A stretch of DNA of 64,000 nt from Ignavibacterium sp. (GTDB lineage Bacteria; Bacteroidota; Ignavibacteria; Ignavibacteriales; Ignavibacteriaceae): the NCBI GenBank assembly GCA_018335755.1, contig JAGXRK010000032.1:1-64000 (forward strand). Reading direction: 5' to 3'. The position numbers and the translations under genes were made by a program. Shown here in pieces: positions 18,259 to 26,444 of the stretch. The first letter of the stretch is position 1; the number at the start of each line of letters is the position of its first letter. The notes under the pieces are model-generated. The model was given only the letters and a program-made list of their open reading frames with translations, ran no database searches and was not told where the DNA came from.

Positions 18259-18283
18259 AACCATAGCAACCTTTGTTATTGAA

Positions 18284-19093
18284 TCAGAAACTTCTTTCCT
18301 TAATTTTTATATCACGTACACTTCCTGGAACCACCGGCTTTAACTGAGGGTCACCGACTGCCGTCTGGTAAGCCCAATCAAAAACTATTCTATCCGAAGT
18401 TATTGATTTAATTCTAACTTTTGCAAAGTGATTGTCATAAGTCCAGATTACATAAGTATGTCCCACTCTGGCAATTTCTTCCTTGTTAGGTGCCCAGCCG
18501 TTTTCCGGAGCAAAGTCAATATCCCAAATATCCATTGTGGGACCCATATCGATTATATCCGTATCATCATAAACAACCAGGTAGTTAGTTCCCTGGAAAA
18601 TTTCAAAGTAGAAATCTGTATCCAGATGATTGTAAGGCTTTACAGAATAGTTAGAAAAAGAATAACCTGAGTTATTTGGGAATCTCCTGAAATCGAATAT
18701 TGATTGATTGAATCCCTCTGGTCTTGGACGTGCATAAACAACTTCAAGACTCAGTTCACTTTCATTATTGTTATAATCAAATGCTGTAACTGCATAGTAA
18801 TAACGTGTTCCGTTCGATACATCATAGTCAACGAAATAATTGTTTTGTGTTGTTCCAATCAGAGTGTATCTGCCTTCATAAGTATAACTGTAATAAACAT
18901 TATAACCGGCAAGATCACTTTCACGGTTATGATTCCACGAAATATCTACTCTGCCATCACCATTCAACACGGTTACTTCGTTAGGAATTCTTGGCGGAGT
19001 GTAATCATATTCGTAGTTGGTATCATTTACGTTACAAGCTGCAAATAAAAAGCTTGTTAGTAAAACTGCGAGTATTAAATTTATCTTTTTCAT
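18284..19093 (-). CDS. Lipoprotein with a fibronectin type III domain
   Basis: The 269-residue protein has a lipoprotein signal with the lipobox LFAAC, so Cys20 should be lipidated. A fibronectin type III domain follows at about residues 36-125, with the expected VDISWNHNRESDLAGYNVYY and TRYYYAVTAFDYNNNESEL strands. The C-terminal half (about residues 130-260) is rich in aromatic residues and forms an unassigned beta domain. It probably faces the periplasm or the cell surface. It is followed by a strong terminator and stands alone on its transcript. Function is unknown; adhesion or complex assembly would be a guess. Confidence 0.75.
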   Translation of the reverse strand: MKKINLILAVLLTSFLFAACNVNDTNYEYDYTPPRIPNEVTVLNGDGRVDISWNHNRESDLAGYNVYYSYTYEGRYTLIGTTQNNYFVDYDVSNGTRYYYAVTAFDYNNNESELSLEVVYARPRPEGFNQSIFDFRRFPNNSGYSFSNYSVKPYNHLDTDFYFEIFQGTNYLVVYDDTDIIDMGPTMDIWDIDFAPENGWAPNKEEIARVGHTYVIWTYDNHFAKVRIKSITSDRIVFDWAYQTAVGDPQLKPVVPGSVRDIKIKERSF

Positions 19094-19179
19094 GGCTTTA
19101 TCCTTTATAGCTTTAGTTCTGACTTTTTAAGCCAATCAAAGTGCCACAAAAAAGCTTAGTTTTTTATTAAATTTCGCAG

Positions 19180-19218
19180 AAAATAAAAAGCCGATGTCTA
19201 TTTAATTAAACACCGGCT
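19180..19218 (-). terminator. Probable terminator of the pyr operon
   Basis: On the minus strand AGCCGGTGT pairs with ACATCGGCT across one mismatch (19210-19218 with 19089+100 to 19197, that is 19189-19197), and TTTTTATTTT follows. It lies 27 bases after the pyrC stop, where the pyrR-pyrB-pyrC transcript should end. Confidence 0.7.
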
Positions 19219-19244
19219 GGATATAAAAATTATATAATTAGTAA

Positions 19245-20537
19245 TCAAATATTTTGAAATTTTCCATCGAAAAACATTTGCTGTTTGTTAATCACTCCTA
19301 CAGATTTTCCGGTTAGTAATTTCTTATCAAAAGGAGTATTAATTGATTTACTGAAACTATTGAACTTATCTACTGTCCAAACGATGTTAAGATCCAGTAT
19401 TGTGAGATTTGCAGATTCAGCTTTTTTAATCTGTGGAACAGGTATGTTAAGAATTTTCCTGGGATTTACACTCAACTTTTCTATTAGTTGTTCAATAGTT
19501 AATATTTTTTTGTGATATAACTCTGTCAATGCCAATCCAATCTGAGTTTCCAAACCAATAATACCATTAGGTGCATATTCAAACTCAACCTCTTTCTCTT
19601 CTATAGTATGGGGTGCATGATCGGAGGCAATACAATCGAGTGTCCCATCTTTTAGTCCTTTAATAATTGCATCAACATCCTCCTTTGTTCTCAGCGGTGG
19701 ATTCATTTTAACATTAGTATCATAAGTTTTAACAGCATCATCTGTTAGCGTAAAGTGATGCGGAGTGACTTCTGCCGTTACTCTTATTCCTTTCACTTTA
19801 GCTTCTCTAACCATTTCAACAGATTTTTTTGTACTAATGTGAGCAATATGAATTTTAGCACCGGTATATTCTGCAACTAAAATATCTCGCATTACGATAA
19901 GATCTTCGGCAAGAGATGGAATTGGAGGCAAGCCAAGTATGGTTGAATTAATGCTCTCATTCATAGCTCCGCCTGCAAGTGAATCATCTTCACAATGCTC
20001 TATTATCGGAAGATCATACATTTTTGAATATTCCATCGCACGCTTTAAGATTGAAGCTGTTTTAATTGCTGAGCCATCATCCGAAAATCCTACTGCACCA
20101 GCTTCAAAAAGTTCAGCCATTGGAGAAAGAACTTCTCCTTTTCTTCCTAGAGTAGCTGCAGCAACCGGATATACTTCAACTAAATGATTTGCAGCCTGTT
20201 TTTTGATAAAGGAAATTACTTCTGCTGAATCAATAGCAGGATCTGTGTTCGGCATACAGGCAATGCCAGTAAATCCGCCGCTCGCTGCACAGTTGCATCC
20301 GGAAACAACAGTTTCTTTATCCTCCCTCCCAGGTTCTCTTAGATGAACATGCATATCAAAAAAGCCAGGTACAACTAATTTGCCGTTTAACTCAAACTTC
20401 TTTACATGCTCAATGTCTTTCTCATTCAGTTTTCCAATTTCAGTTATTATGCCATTTTCAATCAGTATGTCAATATGATCTTCTTTAAAGTTTTGAGCCG
20501 GACTATTAACAGCAGCATCTTTTAATAAAATCTTCAT
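19245..20537 (-). CDS. pyrC: Dihydroorotase
   Basis: The 430-residue length fits type I dihydroorotase. The metal-binding motif DMHVHLREPGREDKE lies near residue 61. Further metal ligands are in EHCEDD and IAHISTKKS, and the C-terminal catalytic motif IASDHAPHT lies near residue 303. The enzyme closes carbamoyl aspartate to dihydroorotate in de novo pyrimidine synthesis and acts in the cytoplasm. It is the last gene of the pyrR-pyrB-pyrC operon, 13 bases after pyrB, and is followed by a terminator. All key residues appear present, so it should be an active enzyme rather than a structural pseudo-dihydroorotase. Confidence 0.94.
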   Translation of the reverse strand: MKILLKDAAVNSPAQNFKEDHIDILIENGIITEIGKLNEKDIEHVKKFELNGKLVVPGFFDMHVHLREPGREDKETVVSGCNCAASGGFTGIACMPNTDPAIDSAEVISFIKKQAANHLVEVYPVAAATLGRKGEVLSPMAELFEAGAVGFSDDGSAIKTASILKRAMEYSKMYDLPIIEHCEDDSLAGGAMNESINSTILGLPPIPSLAEDLIVMRDILVAEYTGAKIHIAHISTKKSVEMVREAKVKGIRVTAEVTPHHFTLTDDAVKTYDTNVKMNPPLRTKEDVDAIIKGLKDGTLDCIASDHAPHTIEEKEVEFEYAPNGIIGLETQIGLALTELYHKKILTIEQLIEKLSVNPRKILNIPVPQIKKAESANLTILDLNIVWTVDKFNSFSKSINTPFDKKLLTGKSVGVINKQQMFFDGKFQNI

Positions 20538-20550
20538 TACACAATTCCGT

Positions 20551-21471
20551 TTAGTTTAAAGTTCCGAGTAAATATAAAACAGCCATTCTGACTGCCACAC
20601 CGTTAGTAACCTGATTAAGAATTATCTGCTGCTGTCCGTCAGCAACATCAGATGATATTTCCACACCTCTGTTAATAGGGCCAGGATGAAGTATAACAAT
20701 ATCTTTACCACTTTTTTCAAGGCGGTCTCTGGTAATTCCAAAGTATTTTGAATATTCCCTTATTGACGGAAAATATTCTCTAGCTTTTCTTTCAAGCTGG
20801 ATTCTTAAAATATTCAACACATCATTTTCGTGAATAGCTTCATCAATATTTGTTATGACATCAACTCCAAGATCTTCAATAAATCTGGGTATCATAGTGG
20901 AAGGTCCGCAAAGTGAAACTTTTGCGCCCATTGTTTTAAGTCCATAAATATTTGAAAGAGCAACCCGGCTATGAGCAATATCACCAACAATACAGACTTT
21001 TAATCCATCAAGTCTTCCAAGTTTCTCCCTTATTGAATACATATCCAGCAAAGCTTGGGTAGGATGTTCATGTATTCCATCGCCGGCATTTATAATATTT
21101 GAATCACAAACTTTTGTAAGAAACAGTGGAGTACCAGCAGCAGCATGTCTGACGACAACCATATCAACTTTCATCGCTTCTATATTTTTAATTGTATCTT
21201 TAAGAGTTTCACCCTTACTGACACTGCTGGTCGAAACTGAAAAATTTATTGAATCGGCAGATAATCTTTTTTCAGCAAGTTCAAATGATATTCTAGTTCT
21301 TGTTGAGTTTTCATAAAAAAGATTTACTACTGTTTTTCCCTGAAGTGTTGGAACTTTTTTAATTGGCCTTTCAAGAACTTCTCTGAAAGTTAAAGCTGTA
21401 TCAAGAATTAGCTGAATATCTTCTCTTGGAACTCCCTGTAAGCCCAGTAAATGTCTGCTGGATAACGGCAT
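20551..21471 (-). CDS. pyrB: Aspartate carbamoyltransferase catalytic subunit
   Basis: The 306-residue protein shows the carbamoyl-phosphate motif FYENSTRTRISFELA near residue 52, then GDGIHEHPTQALLD, VGDIAHSRVA and HPGPINRGVE in the usual order. It forms carbamoyl aspartate from carbamoyl phosphate and aspartate, the committed step of pyrimidine synthesis. No pyrI-like regulatory subunit gene is next to it, so control probably lies at expression through PyrR. It is 17 bases downstream of pyrR and 13 bases upstream of pyrC in one operon. Confidence 0.95.
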   Translation of the reverse strand: MPLSSRHLLGLQGVPREDIQLILDTALTFREVLERPIKKVPTLQGKTVVNLFYENSTRTRISFELAEKRLSADSINFSVSTSSVSKGETLKDTIKNIEAMKVDMVVVRHAAAGTPLFLTKVCDSNIINAGDGIHEHPTQALLDMYSIREKLGRLDGLKVCIVGDIAHSRVALSNIYGLKTMGAKVSLCGPSTMIPRFIEDLGVDVITNIDEAIHENDVLNILRIQLERKAREYFPSIREYSKYFGITRDRLEKSGKDIVILHPGPINRGVEISSDVADGQQQIILNQVTNGVAVRMAVLYLLGTLN

Positions 21472-21488
21472 TTAATTATTCTCTCAAT

Positions 21489-22034
21489 TTATTTTTTTTC
21501 TGCTTCAACGAGATAGATAGCATCCTCACCGTCGAATTCTTCCATTTTAACTTTAATTTCTTCGTTAAGTGATGTCGGAACATTTTTTCCGACATAATCT
21601 GCTCTGATAGGCAATTCACGATGACCTCTGTCAATAAGAATACAAAGCTGGATTGATCTGGGTCTTCCGAGATCCATTAATGCATTTAATGCAGATCTTA
21701 CTGTTCTTCCGGTATAAAGAACGTCATCAATAAGTATAATATCTTTTTCATTAATATCGAATGTTATATCCGAAACTGAGACCTCAGGCTGTTTCATTCT
21801 TGTTCTGAAATCATCGCGATAAAGAGTAACATCAAGAACACCAAATGGCAGATCAACACCATCGATTTCTTTTATTTTTTCTTTTATTCTTTTAGCAATA
21901 AATTCGCCCCGGGTACGCATTCCGATAAGCACTAAATTGTTCGAGCCCTTGTTTTGTTCAAGAATTTCGTGAGAAATTCGGGTTATAATTCTACTAAACC
22001 CTTCTTTGTCAATTATGTTTGATTTTGTTTTCAT
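21489..22034 (-). CDS. pyrR: PyrR, pyrimidine operon regulator / uracil phosphoribosyltransferase
   Basis: The 181-residue protein has the PRPP-binding motif IILIDDVLYTGRTVRSAL near residue 98, and the RGHRELPIRADYVGKNVPT segment specific to PyrR. PyrR binds pyr leader RNA when UMP is high and lowers expression; many members also make UMP from uracil. It is the first gene of the pyrR-pyrB-pyrC operon. The bases just before its start form a candidate PyrR-binding hairpin over the ribosome binding site (22046-22059), which implies autoregulation. The start at 22034 fits the N-terminus of known PyrR proteins. Confidence 0.94.
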   Translation of the reverse strand: MKTKSNIIDKEGFSRIITRISHEILEQNKGSNNLVLIGMRTRGEFIAKRIKEKIKEIDGVDLPFGVLDVTLYRDDFRTRMKQPEVSVSDITFDINEKDIILIDDVLYTGRTVRSALNALMDLGRPRSIQLCILIDRGHRELPIRADYVGKNVPTSLNEEIKVKMEEFDGEDAIYLVEAEKK

Positions 22035-22075
22035 AGGTACAAAAAAGCCTCCTTGGACTTTTGTCCGCAGAGGTT
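22035..22075 (-). promoter_or_regulatory. Candidate PyrR-binding hairpin covering the pyrR ribosome binding site
   Basis: On the minus strand 22059-22046 reads AGTCCAAGGAGGCT. This matches 13 of 14 positions of the PyrR binding-loop consensus ARUCCNGNGAGGYU as I recall it. AGUC can pair with GGCU around a CAAGGA loop, and flanking GGACAAA can pair with UUUGUACC. The GGAGG in the loop is the Shine-Dalgarno sequence of pyrR. An alternative fold pairs CCTC and GGAC upstream with GTCC and GAGG, followed by six T residues, which could act as a terminator. Either fold would couple PyrR and pyrimidine level to expression. Confidence 0.65.
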
Positions 22076-22378
22076 ACATTTTATTTTTAATATTTGAGTT
22101 AAGTTCCTTTTCCATCTCTCCGGATAGATTTAAAGGTTAATAAATAAGTTTTCCAAACTTAAGTGATTGGATAATTAAAGTAAAGAAACTGAAAAAAATA
22201 CTTTATGCCTTACTCTTTAGAATTGCGACCTCAAATCTTAAATTATCATAAAAAACTCTGCAAAACACCGCGGTCTTTACTATGAAAAAAGAAGTTACAG
22301 TATACAATCCTGCATATTTCATTAAAATCAACTCTATAATCATTATTACAATACAAAGCAGTTTATTAATAAAAGCAG
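22076..22378. other. Intergenic region upstream of pyrR
   Basis: This region should carry the promoter of the pyr operon on the minus strand and the 3' end of the upstream minus-strand gene. A short plus-strand frame at 22282-22527 runs into the neighbouring gene and looks spurious. I see no tRNA, further hairpin with a T-run, or repeat. Confidence 0.4.
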
Positions 22379-23161
22379 TTATATCTGTATTTTCGAGGCA
22401 TCAAATCTTTTCCATTCCTGATGAATGTGCATCCATTTCTCAGTATATGATCCAATATTTTCCCCCGATTTTGGATGATAGAGCGGTAGCAGTTTATACA
22501 TTTTATTATTTATCTCTATGTTATTAACAGCTCCATATTTAACAAATGCAGAAAGATTTACTTTACTGCTGTCGAACAATCTTATAAAGTGATGTAATGG
22601 CAAATCCCCAAGTGTGATGATTACCTCTGCTTTTGATTCTTCCAGTTCATTAAGTATTTCCTTTATTCGCTGTTCGGTTATTAGTGACGATTTAATATTG
22701 GAAGGTAGGATACTTGACTCAGGAAGTTTAAATTGCCCACAAATCCGTTTATAACGGTTTAAGGATTTTCGCTGCCCCTTGTTTGCCACTGTAAATGGAA
22801 TCAGTAAAGTAAACCAAACATCGGAACGTAAGATGTTTAAGGGTTTTAATATTTCAACAGAAAAAAGTCTTCCAACACCACCGTTCATTATTTTTCCCGG
22901 ATCGGATAACCTTCCTGCATCAGGCGGACAGCTAACCCTGTTAATTATAGACATAGCTTCGAATGAATTACCTGTCCATAATATTTCAGGTTCGTTTGCA
23001 ACTGCTAATGCTCTGGAAATCATTTTACCGCTCATATCAAACCAGCTTGCATGCACGGCAGAAGCATAACTGCCGATAACGAAGTACTCTTTTGGTGTGC
23101 TATCCTTTTGTGTTAAAACTCTAACATCTTCGCCAAACGGAAATTTTCCAGGGTTTTCCAT
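22379..23161 (-). CDS. Uracil-DNA-glycosylase-superfamily-like protein
   Basis: The 260-residue product is cytoplasmic. Near the start EYFVIGSYASAVHASW resembles the first strand and active-site loop of the superfamily. The middle contains VIITLGDLPLHHFIR, a strand-loop seen before the last catalytic motif. LLPLYHPKSG supplies the histidine-proline pair that is the second active-site motif in this group. These three elements come in the right order, but the usual G-D-P-Y or G-E-x-P sequence is not clear. It may act on uracil or another base lesion, or be a divergent member without that activity. It stands alone on the minus strand upstream of pyrR. Confidence 0.5.
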   Translation of the reverse strand: MENPGKFPFGEDVRVLTQKDSTPKEYFVIGSYASAVHASWFDMSGKMISRALAVANEPEILWTGNSFEAMSIINRVSCPPDAGRLSDPGKIMNGGVGRLFSVEILKPLNILRSDVWFTLLIPFTVANKGQRKSLNRYKRICGQFKLPESSILPSNIKSSLITEQRIKEILNELEESKAEVIITLGDLPLHHFIRLFDSSKVNLSAFVKYGAVNNIEINNKMYKLLPLYHPKSGENIGSYTEKWMHIHQEWKRFDASKIQI

Positions 23162-23522
23162 AATTCCCCACGATAAATATTAAATTGGTGTTTTACAATA
23201 ATTATAGCCGAAATATTATCTCTATCGGAAAACTGGAAATATTTTTTAAGCTCTTATTGAATATTTCCTAAAACCTTGCAATTTCAATTTAATCTGAATG
23301 ATGATTCTGTTTGTTTTGTATTAAACTTTGGTAAAATTTTCTACTTTTTTGAATTATTATTATTGCGTATATTTTAATACACATTCCAATATTAATTATT
23401 AAACTAAGTACTAAAGTAAACTGAAAATCTTAATAGTTAAGTAACTATTTTATGGCATTTGCTTTGTCAAGAGATGGAATTGTCATTAAAGTCAATCAAT
23501 AAATAAAAGGAAAAAAGGCACT
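23162..23522. other. Divergent intergenic region
   Basis: This AT-rich gap separates the minus-strand glycosylase-like gene from the plus-strand lipoprotein genes. It must contain the start signals for both directions. AAAAGGAAAAAAGG precedes the plus-strand ATG at 23523. I see no RNA gene, inverted repeat or operator. Confidence 0.4.
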
Positions 23523-24017
23523 ATGAACTCATTATTCAAGCAATTATTGATATTAACGATTGCTATATTTCTTTTAGCATTCATTGGGTGCGAAAAGAAA
23601 ACTGAGACTCCCGAAGGAACTCAGGAAACAACCGTTGAATCAAAATCCGCACCGGTAGAAGAAACTCCGGAAGAAATAACAGAGCCCGAGGTTGAGGAGC
23701 CAGTTGTTCAAATTCCTGATCTTAAAGGTCAGTGGACAGGTAAATTTGATGCGAGAAACACTGTGCTGAATATTACAGAACAAACTGACAGCACTTTTAA
23801 AGGAAGAATCACAATCAGTTACCGCGAAGTCATAAATCAGGATGTTGCAGGAACCATTAGTCCTTCTACAATGAGGATTACAATGAGAGATTTGCTACAC
23901 AGCAGATATAAGGGCAGATACTCCGGAAAGTTGTCTGAAGACGGTAAGAACTATTCGGGAACATTTACCATGGATGTAGATAAAACCCAATTATCTTTTA
24001 ACTTAAACAAGAAATAA
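23523..24017 (+). CDS. Lipoprotein with acidic linker and small beta domain
   Basis: The 164-residue protein has a lipoprotein signal ending at FIGC, so Cys23 should be lipidated. Residues 24-65 are rich in Glu, Thr and Pro and look like an extended linker. The C-terminal 100 residues form a beta-rich domain beginning LKGQWTGKFDARNTVLNI, of a type seen in lipocalin-like or copper-resistance-like small barrels; I do not assign a family. It is 23 bases upstream of a second lipoprotein gene, and both end at a shared terminator. Function is unknown. Confidence 0.7.
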   Translation: MNSLFKQLLILTIAIFLLAFIGCEKKTETPEGTQETTVESKSAPVEETPEEITEPEVEEPVVQIPDLKGQWTGKFDARNTVLNITEQTDSTFKGRITISYREVINQDVAGTISPSTMRITMRDLLHSRYKGRYSGKLSEDGKNYSGTFTMDVDKTQLSFNLNKK

Positions 24018-24040
24018 CAACTAATTAAGGAAACAATAAA

Positions 24041-24808
24041 ATGAAAAAACTAATTTATTTAACACTCTTCTTAATTGTAGGATTAACACTCGTTTCCTGC
24101 GATTCAACTGATGATCCAATAACTCCAACCCCTGATCCAAAAGGTAATATTTTCGTATCATCAGTGCCGTCCGGTGCTCAGATTTGGATCAACGGAGTAA
24201 ACTCTAACAAAGTGACACCTGATACTGTTTTAAATCTCGATCCTGCTGTTTATAATGTTACATTAAAACTTCAGGATTATAATGACACAACTTTTGCAGT
24301 CAGTGTTTCAGGTAACCAAACATCTGTGGTTACTAATGTTCAGTTGGTATCCAATATTATATTAGACTCCTTCGGTCCGGTAAGATTGTGGGAAACAACT
24401 GGCACGTCAGCCGCTCAACCTAGTGGCCTTGATCTTTCTACAGGAAATGCTTACGGAATTTCGGGATCAGACAGAGATAAAGTTGACTTATACTATTTTT
24501 CAAATTCTGATGGAACGATCTTTCTTGTTCAGAGTGCAAACACTGGTTCCGGTATGACAAGGGTAACCAAATTCAGTGTTGGTTCGTCCAGCATTCTTAA
24601 TGATGGTGTGGATTCACCATTACAAACAGCAGGCACCTGGACAAATAATATGGGTGATAGAGAAACAAATTATGTTTTTCTATATGATGATGATGGGCAT
24701 TACTCAAAGCTAAAGATTGTAACATTTGGTGGAGGATTCACTGGTAATCCAGCATGGATTGAAGTAGAGTGGATATACAATAAAACTACTAATGACAATC
24801 GTTTCTAA
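24041..24808 (+). CDS. PEGA-domain lipoprotein
   Basis: The 255-residue protein has a lipobox at LVSC, with Cys20 as the lipidation site and an aspartate at +2. A short proline-rich spacer leads into a PEGA domain at about residues 36-105 (FVSSVPSGAQIWINGV and PAVYNVTLKLQDYND). The C-terminal 150 residues are a beta-rich domain of unknown family with aromatic strands such as YYFSNSDGTIFLV. It resembles in style the C-terminal half of the FnIII lipoprotein at 18284. It is likely exposed in the periplasm or on the surface. It follows the other lipoprotein by 23 bases and ends before a clear terminator. Confidence 0.75.
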   Translation: MKKLIYLTLFLIVGLTLVSCDSTDDPITPTPDPKGNIFVSSVPSGAQIWINGVNSNKVTPDTVLNLDPAVYNVTLKLQDYNDTTFAVSVSGNQTSVVTNVQLVSNIILDSFGPVRLWETTGTSAAQPSGLDLSTGNAYGISGSDRDKVDLYYFSNSDGTIFLVQSANTGSGMTRVTKFSVGSSSILNDGVDSPLQTAGTWTNNMGDRETNYVFLYDDDGHYSKLKIVTFGGGFTGNPAWIEVEWIYNKTTNDNRF

Positions 24809-24831
24809 CCTAATAGTTTAACAACTAATTA

Positions 24832-24855
24832 AGCCGCAACAATGCGGCTTTTTTT
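24832..24855 (+). terminator. Rho-independent terminator
   Basis: AGCCGCA (24832-24838) pairs with TGCGGCT (24843-24849) around a four-base loop, followed by seven T residues. It closes the two-lipoprotein transcript. Confidence 0.9.
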
Positions 24856-24983
24856 ATGCCCTTTTACAAAAGCTTGTTATTATCAGTAAAACAGATTTAT
24901 TTCACTAGTTTTTACTCTGGAATTTTGAACGCTTTTATATAATTTTAACCAATTATAAAATCTTTATTTCTTAAGGTGCGAAT

Positions 24984-26192
24984 ATGAAAATGTCCGGCGG
25001 TCCTGCTTCCGTAAATGTAAAACTTCTGCTGCTTTTTTTAGCACTGATTATTGCCGGAGGTACACTTTATTACACCCAGTCCCTTGTAACAAAATTACAG
25101 GAAAAAGAAAGACAAATTGTAGATCTTTATGCTAAGGGTTTTGAATATATTGCTAATACAACCAACCCCGAAGTTGATCTTACTTTCTTGTTTGAAAATA
25201 TCATAAAGCCAATTGACTTTCCAATGATAATTACAGGCGGAGAAGATGATTTCATTGTGAGAAATAAATCCGATGTCAGGAATGTTAAATATGATACCAC
25301 ACTAAGCGATGCTGAACTGCAAATATTTTTCCAGAACCTTGTAAAGGAAATGGATGCAACTCACCCGCCAATTATTGTTGCTTATGAAGACACAATAATA
25401 CTTTCGAAGATTCATTATGGTGACTCTGAGTTGATTAAACAACTCAAATATTATCCTTACCTGCAAATAATTATTGCAGCCCTTTTTATAATTATTGGAT
25501 ACATTGGCTTCAGTCATATAAAGAAAAGCGAACAGAGTAATATATGGGTTGGGATGGCCAAAGAAACAGCTCATCAGTTTGGAACGCCAATATCAAGTGT
25601 TATGGGATGGCTGGAGATGCTGAAACTAAATTATAGTGATCCTGATAAAGTGAAAGACATAACAGAAGAAATCAATGATGATGTTGAAAAACTGAACAGG
25701 ATCACTAACAGATTTTCAAAAATAGGTTCAAAACCTGAAATGAAAAGTCATATTATTTTTGAGGAAGCTAATAAAGTTATTAATTATTTTAACAGACGTC
25801 TGCCCCAAACAGGTAAATCAGTTGAGTTAGCAGTTCAGGGAAATCAGGAAGCCAAAGCTAATCTGAATGCTGAACTGTTTGAATGGGTTCTCGAGAACCT
25901 TATTAAAAATGCACTTGATGCAATTGACGGCAAACAGGGAAAAATTGAAATAAAAATTGAAGAAACTAAAAAAACTGTTGAAATTGAAGTTTCGGATAAC
26001 GGAAAAGGAATTGACCTAAAACGGAGGAAAGACGTTTTCAGACCGGGATATAGCACAAAACGAAGAGGGTGGGGTTTGGGATTAAGTCTTTCCAAACGAA
26101 TAATTGAAGGTTACCACGGAGGAAAGATCTTCGTAAAAAGTTCTATTCAGGGTGAAGGAACTACTTTTAAGATTGTTCTTAAAAAATCATAA
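24984..26192 (+). CDS. Membrane sensor histidine kinase
   Basis: The 402-residue protein has two membrane helices at about residues 11-30 and 157-176, which enclose an extracytoplasmic sensor region. The H-box is WVGMAKETAHQFGTPISS, with the phosphorylatable histidine before QFGTP, a variant common in Bacteroidota. The ATPase domain shows NLIKNALDAIDG, VSDNGKGID and GWGLGLSLSKRI. No response regulator gene is adjacent, so its partner is encoded elsewhere. It lies alone on the plus strand and ends at a strong hairpin convergent with aroB. The stimulus is unknown. Confidence 0.88.
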   Translation: MKMSGGPASVNVKLLLLFLALIIAGGTLYYTQSLVTKLQEKERQIVDLYAKGFEYIANTTNPEVDLTFLFENIIKPIDFPMIITGGEDDFIVRNKSDVRNVKYDTTLSDAELQIFFQNLVKEMDATHPPIIVAYEDTIILSKIHYGDSELIKQLKYYPYLQIIIAALFIIIGYIGFSHIKKSEQSNIWVGMAKETAHQFGTPISSVMGWLEMLKLNYSDPDKVKDITEEINDDVEKLNRITNRFSKIGSKPEMKSHIIFEEANKVINYFNRRLPQTGKSVELAVQGNQEAKANLNAELFEWVLENLIKNALDAIDGKQGKIEIKIEETKKTVEIEVSDNGKGIDLKRRKDVFRPGYSTKRRGWGLGLSLSKRIIEGYHGGKIFVKSSIQGEGTTFKIVLKKS

Positions 26193-26401
26193 ATTAAATA
26201 AAAAGACTGAATGGGCTGTGTTCTGAGGAAAAAATACTACTCCCGATTGACTTTATTACAGGTAATTATTTCCATTGCTTTGATTTTCGCTTAAAAAAGG
26301 GATGTTTTGCCCCGAAAGAAGTCATGTTAAGTGTGGCATTTACTTTGTTTATTAAGGGCTGAAATAGTTTAAGCATAGCATCCCTCCAAAAATGACACAC
26401 G

Positions 26402-26444
26402 AACTGTCGAGAGTAAGCCCTCACTTCTCGACAGTTTCTTTTTT
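26402..26444 (+). terminator. Terminator overlapping the 3' end of aroB
   Basis: A perfect 11-base inverted repeat (26402-26412 and 26426-26436) is followed by TCTTTTTT on the plus strand. The T-rich tail codes for the last lysines of aroB on the other strand, so the terminator of the kinase gene and the aroB tail share DNA. Confidence 0.8.

Noticed and set aside
22282-22527. 81-codon plus-strand frame
   Set aside because: It overlaps the end of the glycosylase-like gene on the other strand, with no ribosome binding site or domain.
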